Positions 17,013 to 25,597 of a DNA stretch of 64,000 bases are shown piece by piece (position 1 is the first letter of the stretch; each line of letters begins with the position of its first letter). The notes below the pieces were generated by a model. It did not search any database, was not told the DNA's origin, and worked only from the letters and a program-made list of their open reading frames with translations. The stretch is taken from contig CAILUI010000240.1 in assembly GCA_903837355.1 (NCBI GenBank), forward strand, positions 1-64,000, written 5' to 3'. Made by a program: the position numbers and the translations under genes. The DNA comes from an uncultured Victivallales bacterium. Its GTDB lineage: Bacteria; Verrucomicrobiota; Lentisphaeria; Oligosphaerales; JAFGRS01.

Positions 17013-19154
17013 TCACTGCCGACTATCCTCAACGCCCTCCGCATGCCCGCCGCTGACCGACGCCAGGGGCGCCTCCAGGATGTCGCAACAGACGTCGATA
17101 CCGGCGAAGCGATACCAACCGTCGGCGGCCGGCTGCGTGGTACCCCGGCGGGATTGCAGCGCCGCACCGTTCGGCACTCGCACCAGCGCCGCGGCCGGGC
17201 CGGGACCGATGCCGACAAGGAGGACGCACACTCGGCCCTTCTCGTCGGCGAAGGCCCTCGCTTCCACCTGTCCCTTCTCGACCTTCACCTCCAACGCGGG
17301 GCCGTCCTTCGCCGACATGAGATAGGGTTCGATGGCGCGCAATGCACCGACGGCACGGCACAGTTCCTGCCAGCGCCGTTCGGATTCCGCCAGCGCCTGC
17401 GGGTAGCGCTTCTGGTAGACGGTGGTGAGGTCGAAGAGGGAGTAGTAGATGAAGCCTTTGGCGCCATGGATGGCCATGACCAGCGCCTGGGCCAGCATTT
17501 CGGCCTCGGTCGGGTCGCGCCACTTCTCCTTCACCCGCGCCAGGTCGCTGTTGCGCTCGGCATCGTACATGCCCAGGTTGTGGGCCTGGGGGATGCACCA
17601 CAGCGGGAAGCTGGAACGGGTGCCCATCGCCCGGTCGGCTTCGCGGGCGGCGGTGAGTGTCGGCATGATGGTCTGGGTGGTGGTGTCCTGGATCGGGTAA
17701 GGGTCCAGACCGAGGGCATCGCAGGTACCGCCGAAGCGCGGGAGCTCGGTGTACTGGCAGATGCCGCTCCAGGTGGGGCGGCTGGGGTCCAGGCGGTTGA
17801 GCAGCCGCCGCCGGGCCAGGAGCTGGTCGGCCATCGTCGCGGGGTACTCGTCGTTCATGTACCAGGCGATGATGGCCGGGTGATCGCGGTAGGCGGTAAC
17901 GACGCGCTCGACGACGGCTTCGGCGCCGCGCGCGCCGTCGTACTCCCCGGTGTAGATGGTCTCGTCGTGCCATTGGGTCTTGTCGTCCCAGACGTCCTTG
18001 ACGGAGAAGATGCACTTGAGGCCGCGGGCCTGGAGGGCGTCGAGGGCTTCGCGGACCCCGGCGATCCGGTCCGTCGGCGAGTTGGGGCCCAGATGGGACC
18101 GCATCGCGGTGTAGTCCATGAGGCAGTTGAAGGGGCTGGCGGCGAGGCGGTCCAGGTCCGCGGTGGTCGTTTCATAGTGGTAAATGCCCACGGGCATGAA
18201 GGGCTTGCCGGCCACCAGCAGCCGCCCGCGCTCGTCGACCACGCAGGCGTTCGGGGACGTCGGGCGGGGCGCGAGCGTGACCTCGAGCGAGCGCTGCGCC
18301 AGACGCCAGTGACCGCGCGGGTCCAGGAGCGTCAGTTCGAGGGTCGCCGCGCCAGGGGGCAGTTCCGGCAGGCTGAAGCGCAAGCGGCCGTCGCGAGGCG
18401 CGGCTTCCGCCACCAGGACGTCCTGGCCCTGCCGTTGCACGCCGAGCCTGCACACCAGGTCGCCGGCTTGCACGGGCCCCTCCGGCGTCAGGAATACGCC
18501 TTCAGGGAAGCAGCCGAAGGTGAGCGCGCCACCGGCCGGGGGCAGGAAGTCCGGCGCCGGCGAAAGCAGGTACACGTCCCAGGCGGGGTTCAGTTGTTCG
18601 ACGGTCACATCATCGAACCAGGCCCGGCCGGTGGCCGTCCGGCGCAGGTACAGGGAGAGTAGGCAGTACCCGCCCGGCACGCGGGGCACGGTGTAGACGC
18701 CGGTGACGTGGGTCCAGTCCACCGTGCCGTTGCTGCCCTCGGGGTAGCCGCCGCCCAGGTACTGCGGACCGTAGCCCTCCAGGGCAATGGTCGCGCCCCC
18801 TTTCTCGCCCTGGGAAATCCCCTCGGTCCTGACCCAGACGCCGAAGCGATAGGTCGCCCCGGGCTCCATGGTCAGGTTCCGGCTGCACAGGACGTAGCTG
18901 TTGCGGTCGGTCCGTTCATTGCGCAGAGCGGCTGAGCCGTTGCGCCCGCCAGCAGAGTCCACACTCCAGCCCTCGCCGAGGGCCCAGCCCTCGCCGCCGG
19001 TGGCGACGTCGCCGTTCGGGATCGGCACCGTCTGCGCGCACTCCGGCAGCGGCCGGTAGTGGGAGAGATCGAGATCGGCGGCCATCGCGGTCGTCGCGGC
19101 CAGGCCGGCGAGCCACGCGAGGGTCACCGCCACAGCGACAGGATGCGGCCTCAT
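17013..19154 (-). CDS. secreted glycoside hydrolase with N-terminal CBM-like domain (GH2/GH5-like barrel)
   Basis: 713 residues: a signal peptide (MRPHPVAVAVTLAWLAGLAA), then a jelly-roll carbohydrate-binding-like domain (about 45-200, ending RAWFDDVTVEQL). A beta-sandwich follows (about 210-300), and from 310 a TIM barrel that starts FMPVGIYHYETT. The probable acid/base is the Glu of AWYMNDEYPAT. Later barrel strands read LGLDPYPIQ, LWCIPQAH and GFIYYSLFD. The architecture resembles GH2/GH5-clan (GH-A) enzymes in which NDE replaces the common NE pair. AAGGAG lies 8 bases before the ATG. It is preceded by the small secreted gene at 19173 with an 18-base gap, so the two are cotranscribed. Confidence 0.75.
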   Translation of the reverse strand: MRPHPVAVAVTLAWLAGLAATTAMAADLDLSHYRPLPECAQTVPIPNGDVATGGEGWALGEGWSVDSAGGRNGSAALRNERTDRNSYVLCSRNLTMEPGATYRFGVWVRTEGISQGEKGGATIALEGYGPQYLGGGYPEGSNGTVDWTHVTGVYTVPRVPGGYCLLSLYLRRTATGRAWFDDVTVEQLNPAWDVYLLSPAPDFLPPAGGALTFGCFPEGVFLTPEGPVQAGDLVCRLGVQRQGQDVLVAEAAPRDGRLRFSLPELPPGAATLELTLLDPRGHWRLAQRSLEVTLAPRPTSPNACVVDERGRLLVAGKPFMPVGIYHYETTTADLDRLAASPFNCLMDYTAMRSHLGPNSPTDRIAGVREALDALQARGLKCIFSVKDVWDDKTQWHDETIYTGEYDGARGAEAVVERVVTAYRDHPAIIAWYMNDEYPATMADQLLARRRLLNRLDPSRPTWSGICQYTELPRFGGTCDALGLDPYPIQDTTTQTIMPTLTAAREADRAMGTRSSFPLWCIPQAHNLGMYDAERNSDLARVKEKWRDPTEAEMLAQALVMAIHGAKGFIYYSLFDLTTVYQKRYPQALAESERRWQELCRAVGALRAIEPYLMSAKDGPALEVKVEKGQVEARAFADEKGRVCVLLVGIGPGPAAALVRVPNGAALQSRRGTTQPAADGWYRFAGIDVCCDILEAPLASVSGGHAEGVEDSRQ

Positions 19155-19172
19155 CGGGAACTCTCCTTCGCG

Positions 19173-19652
19173 CTACGGGTTGAGCACCGTCACCACATTC
19201 CGCTTCGCCGCTGCCGGCGCGATATCCACCTGGCCCGCCGCGCTGGCGGCGATGCGATTGCCGTGGCATTCCGCCCCGAGTGCGACCAGCCGCCAGCGGG
19301 CGCGGATCGCCTTCGAGATATCGCCGCAGGAGAAGCTGTCCTGGGTGACCGGCTTGCCGGCGGCATCCTCGCGGAAGCGCAGGGTGCAGAACATGGCCGG
19401 CTCGATGACGCTGTCCACGAGTCGGGCGAAGCGCATGAAGACATAGGGCTGGTCATCGGGCCAACAGGTGTTGGCGGCGGTGTAGCCCAGTTCGGCCATG
19501 CTGGCCTTGTAGTCCGGGTGCAGGGCGCTGCCGTCCCAGTTGTTCATCCCCAGGCCCTGGATACGCCATTGCGTCGCCTGGCCGGTATCGGAGGCCGCCG
19601 CGGCCAGGGCCAAGCAGGCCAGTGTGGCGATTGCAGAGAGGCGCTTCGTCAT
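19173..19652 (-). CDS. small secreted protein of unknown function
   Basis: 159 residues with a signal peptide (MTKRLSAIATLACLALAAAA). The mature part has WRIQGLGMNNWDG, QPYVFMRFARLVD and DSFSCGDISKAIRARWRLVA. No family is recognised; the pattern suggests a compact beta-sandwich. GGGAGG precedes the ATG. It is the first gene of the 19652-15557 unit. A broken paralogue lies at 23577-23990, so the protein belongs to a local family that has been duplicated near these enzymes. It could be an accessory binding module encoded separately. Confidence 0.6.
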   Translation of the reverse strand: MTKRLSAIATLACLALAAAASDTGQATQWRIQGLGMNNWDGSALHPDYKASMAELGYTAANTCWPDDQPYVFMRFARLVDSVIEPAMFCTLRFREDAAGKPVTQDSFSCGDISKAIRARWRLVALGAECHGNRIAASAAGQVDIAPAAAKRNVVTVLNP

Positions 19653-19937
19653 GTGTGTTCCTCCCGTTCAGGCGGACCTTGGGTCCCCGCGATTGGCTGG
19701 GCCAAGGGCTCGCCTACAGCATGGGGTTCCGGTGGTTACAGACGCAGGCCAGGCCGTCGGCGCAAACGACGGCCTGGCGGCCCTGGCAACCGGCAATGTA
19801 GGCCGTGTAGGTCGGAAGTGTCAGGATTCGGGGAGACTCCCCATGGCTGTTTCGTTCTTCGGCTCCCCGTGTCTACGTTGACCCCGCACAGACGCCCAAG
19901 GGAACGCCCCCGCGGCGGTTCGTCTCGCGGTCTCTCC
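19653..19937. other. intergenic between the toxin gene and the small secreted gene
   Basis: 285 bases upstream of the minus-strand secreted-protein operon, whose promoter should be here. The only structure I can fix is a perfect 13-bp palindrome, ggggagactcccc, at 19830-19842. It could be a terminator stem for the toxin gene or an operator. No T tract follows. Confidence 0.35.
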
Positions 19938-20279
19938 TCAAGCCGGAGGCAGCGAGTCGAGGATGGACTGCATTCGTGGTTTGAGGGGCGGCACATGGGC
20001 GCGGGCCGTCTCGTAGACGCGCGCCCAGTTCACCTCGAAGTAGTCGTGTACGAGGACGTGACGCATGCCGGCCATCTGCCTCCAAGGCACCTCGGGGCAC
20101 CCCTCTTTGAGCGCCGGGGACAAGCGCCAAGCAGCTTCGCCAATGATCTGCAGATGACGGAGCAAGTGCGAACGCCGGAACTTGTCGGCGTCGAAAGCCT
20201 CGCGCGTGGCCGGGGTGGCCTCAATCACCTCGTCCATGGCCTCCAGGATATCCTGCAACAGCAGCCGGTCTGGTCTCAT
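19938..20279 (-). CDS. hepT: HepT-like toxin (HEPN, DUF86)
   Basis: 113 residues, the usual length for HepT. The HEPN catalytic motif RX4HXY is seen in MRHVLVHDYF. HepT-type toxins are RNases or are otherwise toxic to the cell, and they are silenced by a MntA nucleotidyltransferase that AMPylates the Tyr near the HEPN active site. The start at 20279 overlaps the stop of the partner gene as ATGA, so the two are translated together in antitoxin-toxin order. The gene lies between the glycosidase operons and a PEP-CTERM remnant, consistent with an accessory insertion. Confidence 0.9.
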   Translation of the reverse strand: MRPDRLLLQDILEAMDEVIEATPATREAFDADKFRRSHLLRHLQIIGEAAWRLSPALKEGCPEVPWRQMAGMRHVLVHDYFEVNWARVYETARAHVPPLKPRMQSILDSLPPA

Positions 20280-20566
20280 AGCGGCACGGCCTCCCGCATG
20301 ACGTGAGCCCGGAAGCGTTCGCGCATTCCCTCGTCGTCAATCACGTCAACCTTCACGGCGAGCAAGTCCTGGAGGTCCATGACCAGACCTCCGTGATCAA
20401 GGAGTGAGCGCTCCGGGTCGAAGCGCACGATGAGGTCCACGTCCGAGGTCTCGTGGGCGTCGCCGCGTGCCACGGAGCCGAAGATACGGATATCGTGGGC
20501 GCCATAGCGGCCGGCTATCTCCAGAATCGCGTTGCGTTTCTGGCGGAGGGTTTCGCGGGTGATCAT
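20276..20566 (-). CDS. mntA: MntA-like nucleotidyltransferase antitoxin
   Basis: 96 residues from the ATG at 20566. The frame is open further upstream, but the family starts close to here (MITRETLRQKRNAILEIAGRYG). It has the minimal nucleotidyltransferase signature GSVARGDAHETSDVDLIV (GSX10DXD). In the HepT/MntA system this protein transfers AMP from ATP onto the toxin. GGAGA lies upstream of the start. It is coupled to hepT by the ATGA overlap. Confidence 0.9.
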   Translation of the reverse strand: MITRETLRQKRNAILEIAGRYGAHDIRIFGSVARGDAHETSDVDLIVRFDPERSLLDHGGLVMDLQDLLAVKVDVIDDEGMRERFRAHVMREAVPL

Positions 20567-20841
20567 AACCAAATCGTCTCCGCGGCGGCCACAAGTTCTG
20601 CCGCCAGCGCAATGAGCGTAATGCCGCGACGGGCGAAGGTCAAGACCGTGGCGGTCAGGCAGGAGACGGGCAGGTGGAAGCGGACCGGAAACTGCTTCTT
20701 CCGGGTCACGAGGCAGAGCATAGTCCAGGTGTGATGGGAGTGAGTTCAAGGGACGGGAAGGATGGCCCGGGCGGGACGAGACGGAGAGAACGCCTTACCA
20801 ATTTGAGACACTACCGCCGGAAGCTAACACCAGAAATGTAG

Positions 20842-21099
20842 GACCGAAGGTCTGGGGATCGGAACCGGTGCGTTCAGGCCCAGAGGAGGGCGGAGCGTGC
20901 TACACCGATCAGCAATGCACTGGGTATCTCTGCCAACGGCCGCTTCGTAGTCGGTTTTGGGACACATAGCGTCCAAACCGAAGGCTTCCTTGCCGACCTC
21001 GGCGCCGTTCCTGAGCCGGGTTCATTGGGTCTGTTGGCCCTGGCTGGCTGCGCAGCGCTGCTGCGTCGCCAGCGCAGAAGCCCCGGAGATCGCGCCTGA
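20842..21099 (+). pseudogene. 3' remnant of a PEP-CTERM secreted protein
   Basis: An open frame with no start codon, preceded by a TAG at 20839-20841. It ends with a classic PEP-CTERM sorting signal: VPEPGSLGLLALAGCAALL followed by RRQRR. Upstream it reads ALGISANGRFVVGFGTHS, the pattern of HAF-type repeat proteins (GISxDGxVVVG). PEP-CTERM tails are cut by exosortase, so the genome probably encodes, or once encoded, that system. The 5' part is missing. Confidence 0.75.
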
Positions 21100-21232
21100 C
21101 TCCTTGCGCGACGGACGGTGGCTCCCTCGCGGTGCCATCACGGGAACGGTGCTTCCCTGCCTCCCGGCCACCCCGCACTGCCTCCCGCGACCTGCCGTCG
21201 CAACGGGATCTTCTGGTGCCGCAGCCCGCGCT

Positions 21233-23539
21233 TCAGAGCGGCGGTCGCAGCGGCGGCCATTCCGCTTCGGGCACCATTTCCACCATGTCAACATAGATGG
21301 CCTCGGCGGCGGAATCCGTGGTCGGCCCGAGGTAGAGCGTCATTGCCGAGCGCGGTGCGTCGATCGTCGCCGCCTGCAGCCATTGGTAGCCGTCGCCGGT
21401 GAAGTCGGCGACGGTGAAGTCCTTCTGGAAGAGGGTGCCGCGCTCGCCGGAGTAGAGGCCCAGATGGAACACCGGCCCCTGCGGCCGTTTCATTGCGCCG
21501 AGCTTCGCCCGCACCCGGACGATGTAGCGCCCCTCGGCCTTCAGGAAGCTGGCCGGGGTGATCGTCCACTGGATGGACCAGTGCGTGATCGGGCAGGGCT
21601 GCAGGATGGCGTAGCCGGCCTCGGCCTGCGCTTCCTCGACGATCGAGGCGGTCGCCGGCCCGCAGACTGAGGGCAGGCTCACCGTATCCAGCCAGAACTG
21701 GATCGTGTTCGGCGTCGGTAACACCACTGGCGGGCGGTTTGCGCGCAGCTTCCAGCCCATGTACTTGAGGCTCGGGTTGACGGACTCGGCGAAGCTGCTG
21801 ATCCCGAGGCGTTCGCAGGTCTCGCGCAGCCGCTCGATGTCTGCCAGGTAGGTCTCGCGGTCGGCCGGCGAGCGCACGCCCTGCTCCAGACGCTGGTACA
21901 GGAGGCAGGCGGCCTCGCGCTCGACCTCGCGCGAGCGCGCCGGCTCAGCCGCGACGGCGGCGGCGGCCTGCTTCAGCAATGCCTGTGCCTGGGGCAGGAA
22001 GGTGTCGCTGACGGCGAACTTCATCTGGTCGGCGGGCCGGTAACGCTCGTGGTAACGCTGCCACTCGGCGCGCAGCAGGTCGTTGTAGGCCTGCATGGCC
22101 TCGCCGGCGGCGCCGTAGTAGCCGAATGAGAAATCGCGCTCCAGCGCGGCCACATCCCAGTTCGGGTTCCACAGCAGCTTGGTCAGCAGCCACGTCTTCA
22201 GGGCGCCACGGGAATCGCCGACACTGCAGTAGTTGTCCTGGAACAGCACCCCGGACACCCCGGGCTGGCGCAGGAAGAAGCGCAGGTTGTAGGCCAGCAC
22301 GTCGAAGTTGGGTGATGGGTTCAGCCAGTGGGCGTTGTCGCCGAAGGTGTAGTCCCAGAGGTGGATCTGGGCGCCGCAGTCGTTCCAGGCGCGCAGGGCT
22401 TGCTGGAAGGGTTCGGTCTCGTCGATGAAGTGGAACGGGTTGGCCCACATGTGCCGGTCGGTCGCCAGGAAGATGATCACGTTGCTGGCCGGGCGGATCG
22501 TGGCCGGCGGCCGGAAGGTCTCCAGGTAGGCGAGTGTCGACAGTTTGACGTGCGGGGACTTCACGGCCACCAGCGCCGCGACCTGGTTGACGAAGTTCAG
22601 CACCGGCGCGCTTGCCGAGCCTTCCTTCCCGGTGAGTGCGCGGCAGGTGGGACAGGCGCAGACGGCCCAGGCGCCGTCATTCTGCGAGATGCTGAAGAAG
22701 GCGGCGCCGGGGTTAGCGTCAAGGATGGTCAGCACGTTGGCGGCGACGATCTTCACCGTCTCCGGGTGCGAGAGGCAGAGGTCGTTGGGGACGCGCTTGT
22801 CGCCCTTCTGCGCGCAGTACTCCGGGTGGGCGGCGAAGGTGGCGGCATCCGGCGCCAGGCGCGCGAAGGTATGCGCAAACCAGCCCCCGGGCGGATAGGA
22901 CGGCGAGCCGCCCGCGGCCTGGTCCACCGCCGGACCGGTTGGGGTGAACAGCGGCGTCGAGCGGTTCCGCAGGGCCCACTCGGGGTCCCAGGCTTCGCGG
23001 ATGTGCACCTCGCGCGCTTCCAGCGGCGGGCTGTAGGCACGCGGCACCGCTTGCAGGGCCTTGCCGCGCCAATCCGGGAAGTACTGCGGGACGAAGATCG
23101 AGTAGTCCCGCCAGCCCAGGTCCTCTTCCATGAACGCCAGCACGGCGTTGACGGGTCCCCGGCGCTGGCCGCCCTCGAAGTACCAGTTGCCGTCCTGTTC
23201 GCGGATCCGGTAGCCGTCGGGCTTCAGTTCCGTGCCGGCACCCAGCCCCGTGGCGGCGCGGGTGGCGCCGAGGCTCACGAAGGGGCCCGGCGGCGCGCCT
23301 GGCTCGCGCACGACCGGCAGGCGTACGCCTGTCATCTCCTCGATCGCGTCACCCAACAGCCGCGCCGCGTACTCCTCCTGCACTGCCGGTGTTTCGGGAA
23401 GCAGAACCGTATACGCCGCCGTGTCTCGCCAGACACGGGCCTCTCCGGACGGTGCCAGCGCGTTGGGCCCTGCAACCGCGGCGCTGCCTTGGGCACATGT
23501 CAACAGACTGACGACCATGGGTACCGCACTCCACTTCAT
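21233..23539 (-). CDS. secreted DUF4838 / alpha-glucuronidase-like protein
   Basis: 768 residues from the ATG at 23539, chosen for its signal peptide (MKWSAVPMVVSLLTCAQGSA) and the AAAGGAA upstream. The frame runs open to 23674 only over an unrelated remnant. Residues about 45-150 resemble the GH67-type N-terminal domain (GDAIEEMTGVRLPVV, then NAVLAFMEEDLGWR). The DUF4838 core follows, with its hallmark SISQNDGAWAVCACPTCRAL, then FHFIDETEPF and LWDYTFGDNAHWL. A C-terminal jelly-roll ends the protein. DUF4838 proteins accompany polysaccharide-degradation loci; their activity is not established. Confidence 0.8.
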   Translation of the reverse strand: MKWSAVPMVVSLLTCAQGSAAVAGPNALAPSGEARVWRDTAAYTVLLPETPAVQEEYAARLLGDAIEEMTGVRLPVVREPGAPPGPFVSLGATRAATGLGAGTELKPDGYRIREQDGNWYFEGGQRRGPVNAVLAFMEEDLGWRDYSIFVPQYFPDWRGKALQAVPRAYSPPLEAREVHIREAWDPEWALRNRSTPLFTPTGPAVDQAAGGSPSYPPGGWFAHTFARLAPDAATFAAHPEYCAQKGDKRVPNDLCLSHPETVKIVAANVLTILDANPGAAFFSISQNDGAWAVCACPTCRALTGKEGSASAPVLNFVNQVAALVAVKSPHVKLSTLAYLETFRPPATIRPASNVIIFLATDRHMWANPFHFIDETEPFQQALRAWNDCGAQIHLWDYTFGDNAHWLNPSPNFDVLAYNLRFFLRQPGVSGVLFQDNYCSVGDSRGALKTWLLTKLLWNPNWDVAALERDFSFGYYGAAGEAMQAYNDLLRAEWQRYHERYRPADQMKFAVSDTFLPQAQALLKQAAAAVAAEPARSREVEREAACLLYQRLEQGVRSPADRETYLADIERLRETCERLGISSFAESVNPSLKYMGWKLRANRPPVVLPTPNTIQFWLDTVSLPSVCGPATASIVEEAQAEAGYAILQPCPITHWSIQWTITPASFLKAEGRYIVRVRAKLGAMKRPQGPVFHLGLYSGERGTLFQKDFTVADFTGDGYQWLQAATIDAPRSAMTLYLGPTTDSAAEAIYVDMVEMVPEAEWPPLRPPL

Positions 23540-23576
23540 GGTGACACGTTCCTTTCGGCCGTAACGCGATTGCCCG

Positions 23577-23990
23577 TGCAATCGGGCCCAACGAGACCAG
23601 GCGCCAGCGGGCGCGGATGACCGTCGAGATGTCGCCGCAGGAGAAGCTGTCCTGGGCGATGGACGTGCCGGCACACCCGTCCCATGGAGAACCCGGAGGC
23701 TGTAGCGGTCTAGGCTGTAGGCTATTAGGTTACACCACTGAGACGCGAATCCGAAAACGCAGAATGCCTCGCTGCAGAACCTAACAGTCTACAGCCTGAG
23801 TACCTGACAGCCTTGGCGTCCTGTGGGACGCCTGTGACTTGCCGGCGGCGTCTCCGCGGAGACACAAGGCGTAGAACATAGCCGGCTCAGTGCCGCCGTC
23901 CACCAGACGGGCGAACCGCATGAGGACATAGGGCTGGCGGTTGTCGAAGGCCGGCAGCCACGTGCATACCCGATCGCCTCATTCCCATCG
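23577..23990 (-). pseudogene. broken paralogue of the small secreted protein, split by a repeat element
   Basis: Minus-strand codons at about 23990-23844 read DNRQPYVLMRFARLVDGG then TEPAMFYALCLRGDAAGK. Codons at about 23690-23577 read SIAQDSFSCGDISTVIRARW then RLVSLG. Both halves match the intact protein at 19173-19652 in order (QPYVFMRFARLVD..., DAAGKPVTQDSFSCGD...). The break falls exactly at the AAGK / TQDSF junction, where the palindromic repeat at 23713-23843 sits. Confidence 0.7.
23713..23843. repeat. palindromic MITE/REP-like element
   Basis: Left arm ggctgtaggctattaggtt (23713-23731) pairs with right arm aacctaacagtctacagcc (23778-23796), 17 of 19 matching. A perfect small hairpin ggcgtcctgtgggacgcc (23815-23832) follows. 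The segment from 23783 to 23843 recurs at 53931-53991 (54 of 61 identical). The element interrupts a coding remnant, so it has inserted at least once. Confidence 0.7.
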
Positions 23991-24070
23991 GGATCTCCTA
24001 GGCAGAGGACTGCCGACGACATGAACCCGCTACCGGACCGCCATCTGTGACCGCCGCGGCGCTGCCTGGC

Positions 24071-25597
24071 CTACGGCCTGAAGACATTGCGCTCGCGCGG
24101 CGGCGTGTCCGGCGGCAGTACCACGGCGGCTTTGACCGCGTCGAGGTAGCCGAACCGGTCCTGCATGTTCGGCTGCAGTCCGGGGCCGCCTTCGGCCCAT
24201 TCCGCGACGTTGTAGCAGGTGACGATGCGGAGCATGTCGTGGGTCTGGACGTGCGCGACCGCCTTCCGCAACTCCTCACGGAACAACTCGGGCCTGTGCC
24301 CTGGGCACAGCCACTTGCTCGGATGCGGCGTATGGCTGTGCGCCGCGGTGACGGTGTTGACGATGCTTCGGGGGTCCGTCGGCGGGGCGTAGTTGGCGAC
24401 CTGCTCCCCATACGTCGCCCCGGTACTGTGGGACTCCGCATAGCTCCCGCTCAGGCGGATCACCCCATCCGCCTCCAGTGCGGCGAAGTCCGCTTGCTGC
24501 TCCGGAAACCCATGCCGGCACAGGAGCGCCATTCCCCCGAATCCCCGTTCGCGGAACAGCCCCGCCATGCGCCGGTAGAACGCCAGCGTCCCCGCGCACC
24601 CGTTGTAGTTGTCGAAGACCCCCCCCAGCCCGGCCTCTTCGTAGAGGAAAATCAGCGGGTACTCCTTCCCCCCTCTGCGGATCGAGTAGGAGTTGAGGTG
24701 CACGAAGTACGTCCGCGCCAGCAGGTCCCGCCACTGGCGCTCCACTCGGGCCATCACTTCGGGGGTGGACGCGGCGTAGGGGGTTGACGCGGTCATCACG
24801 TATCTCAGCCCCTGGAAGTTCGGGGTGTTGGTGAAGAGCTGGTAGGCCCAGTGCGCTTCATGCGTCGGCGCCTCCCAGCCCTCCAGGTTCCCGTCGCCGG
24901 TCAGGATCACCCCGGCCACGCCGTACTCCCGCAGCCAGTAGCACTGCCAGTCCAGCACCACGGGGTCGTCGCCGCGGTAGAATCCGAGGAGCGGATGCCG
25001 CGCCGGGTCGTAGCCGTCGCCGTCGGCCCCGTGGAAGTTCCACGTCCAGTAGTACCACCCGATCCAGCCGCTCCCCGGCCGCGCTCTTCGCGCCTCCAGT
25101 CCGAAGTCGTTGTACCAGTGCGCCAGCAGGTCCACCTTACGCCTGATCTCCCGCCTGGACACCGGCGGCCGAACCAGGCTGCCGCACTCGGTCGGCAACG
25201 CCCCGCCCAGCTTTGCCTCGTTCAGCTCCAGGTGGTTCTGCTGCAAGCCCATCAGGTTCCCGGCGTCGTCGAACTGGAGGATGCTCCGCGGCGAGGTATC
25301 GTTGCGCACCGTCACGCCCGTCGGCGTCTCGAACTGCACGCCACCGGAGAGGTCGAGTGTCTTGCCGTTGAACCGGTAGGTCCCGTTCGGGTAGTAGACG
25401 CGTTGCTGCCGCGCATGGATCTCCTGGAGGAGCCGGGTGCAGTCCTTGGCCCCGGTCGGGTCGGCGCCCATTTCGACGACGTTCAGCCCTTGTGGCCCCG
25501 TGGCCCGGGTCATGCCGCCGGGCCGCAGACATCCGCCCAGGGCGGCAACCAGGGCACCCCACGCGAGCACCGTCGGAAGGAACCGTACCGTCCTCAT
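24071..25597 (-). CDS. lipoprotein with WbsX/GH99-like barrel and a pectate-lyase-like N-terminal stub
   Basis: 508 residues. The ATG at 25597 overlaps the upstream stop as ATGA, preferred over a TTG two codons earlier. The signal peptide ends in a lipobox (VAALGGC), so it should be lipid-anchored. Residues 35-110 look like the first turns of a pectate-lyase-3 helix (NVVEMGADPTGAKDCTRLL). From about 160 the sequence matches the WbsX/GH99-like barrel: IGWYYWTWNFHG, DPARHPLLGFYRGDD, LDWQCYWLREYGVAGVIL. WbsX-family proteins are implicated in polysaccharide synthesis or processing, and related GH99 are endo-mannosidases. The short helix stub fused to a barrel is unusual. It is the last gene of a coupled three-gene unit. 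Confidence 0.7.
   Translation of the reverse strand: MRTVRFLPTVLAWGALVAALGGCLRPGGMTRATGPQGLNVVEMGADPTGAKDCTRLLQEIHARQQRVYYPNGTYRFNGKTLDLSGGVQFETPTGVTVRNDTSPRSILQFDDAGNLMGLQQNHLELNEAKLGGALPTECGSLVRPPVSRREIRRKVDLLAHWYNDFGLEARRARPGSGWIGWYYWTWNFHGADGDGYDPARHPLLGFYRGDDPVVLDWQCYWLREYGVAGVILTGDGNLEGWEAPTHEAHWAYQLFTNTPNFQGLRYVMTASTPYAASTPEVMARVERQWRDLLARTYFVHLNSYSIRRGGKEYPLIFLYEEAGLGGVFDNYNGCAGTLAFYRRMAGLFRERGFGGMALLCRHGFPEQQADFAALEADGVIRLSGSYAESHSTGATYGEQVANYAPPTDPRSIVNTVTAAHSHTPHPSKWLCPGHRPELFREELRKAVAHVQTHDMLRIVTCYNVAEWAEGGPGLQPNMQDRFGYLDAVKAAVVLPPDTPPRERNVFRP

Noticed and set aside
23700-23843. CRISPR array
   Set aside because: Only one palindromic unit is present, without regularly spaced direct repeats; no cas genes were found anywhere in the window.
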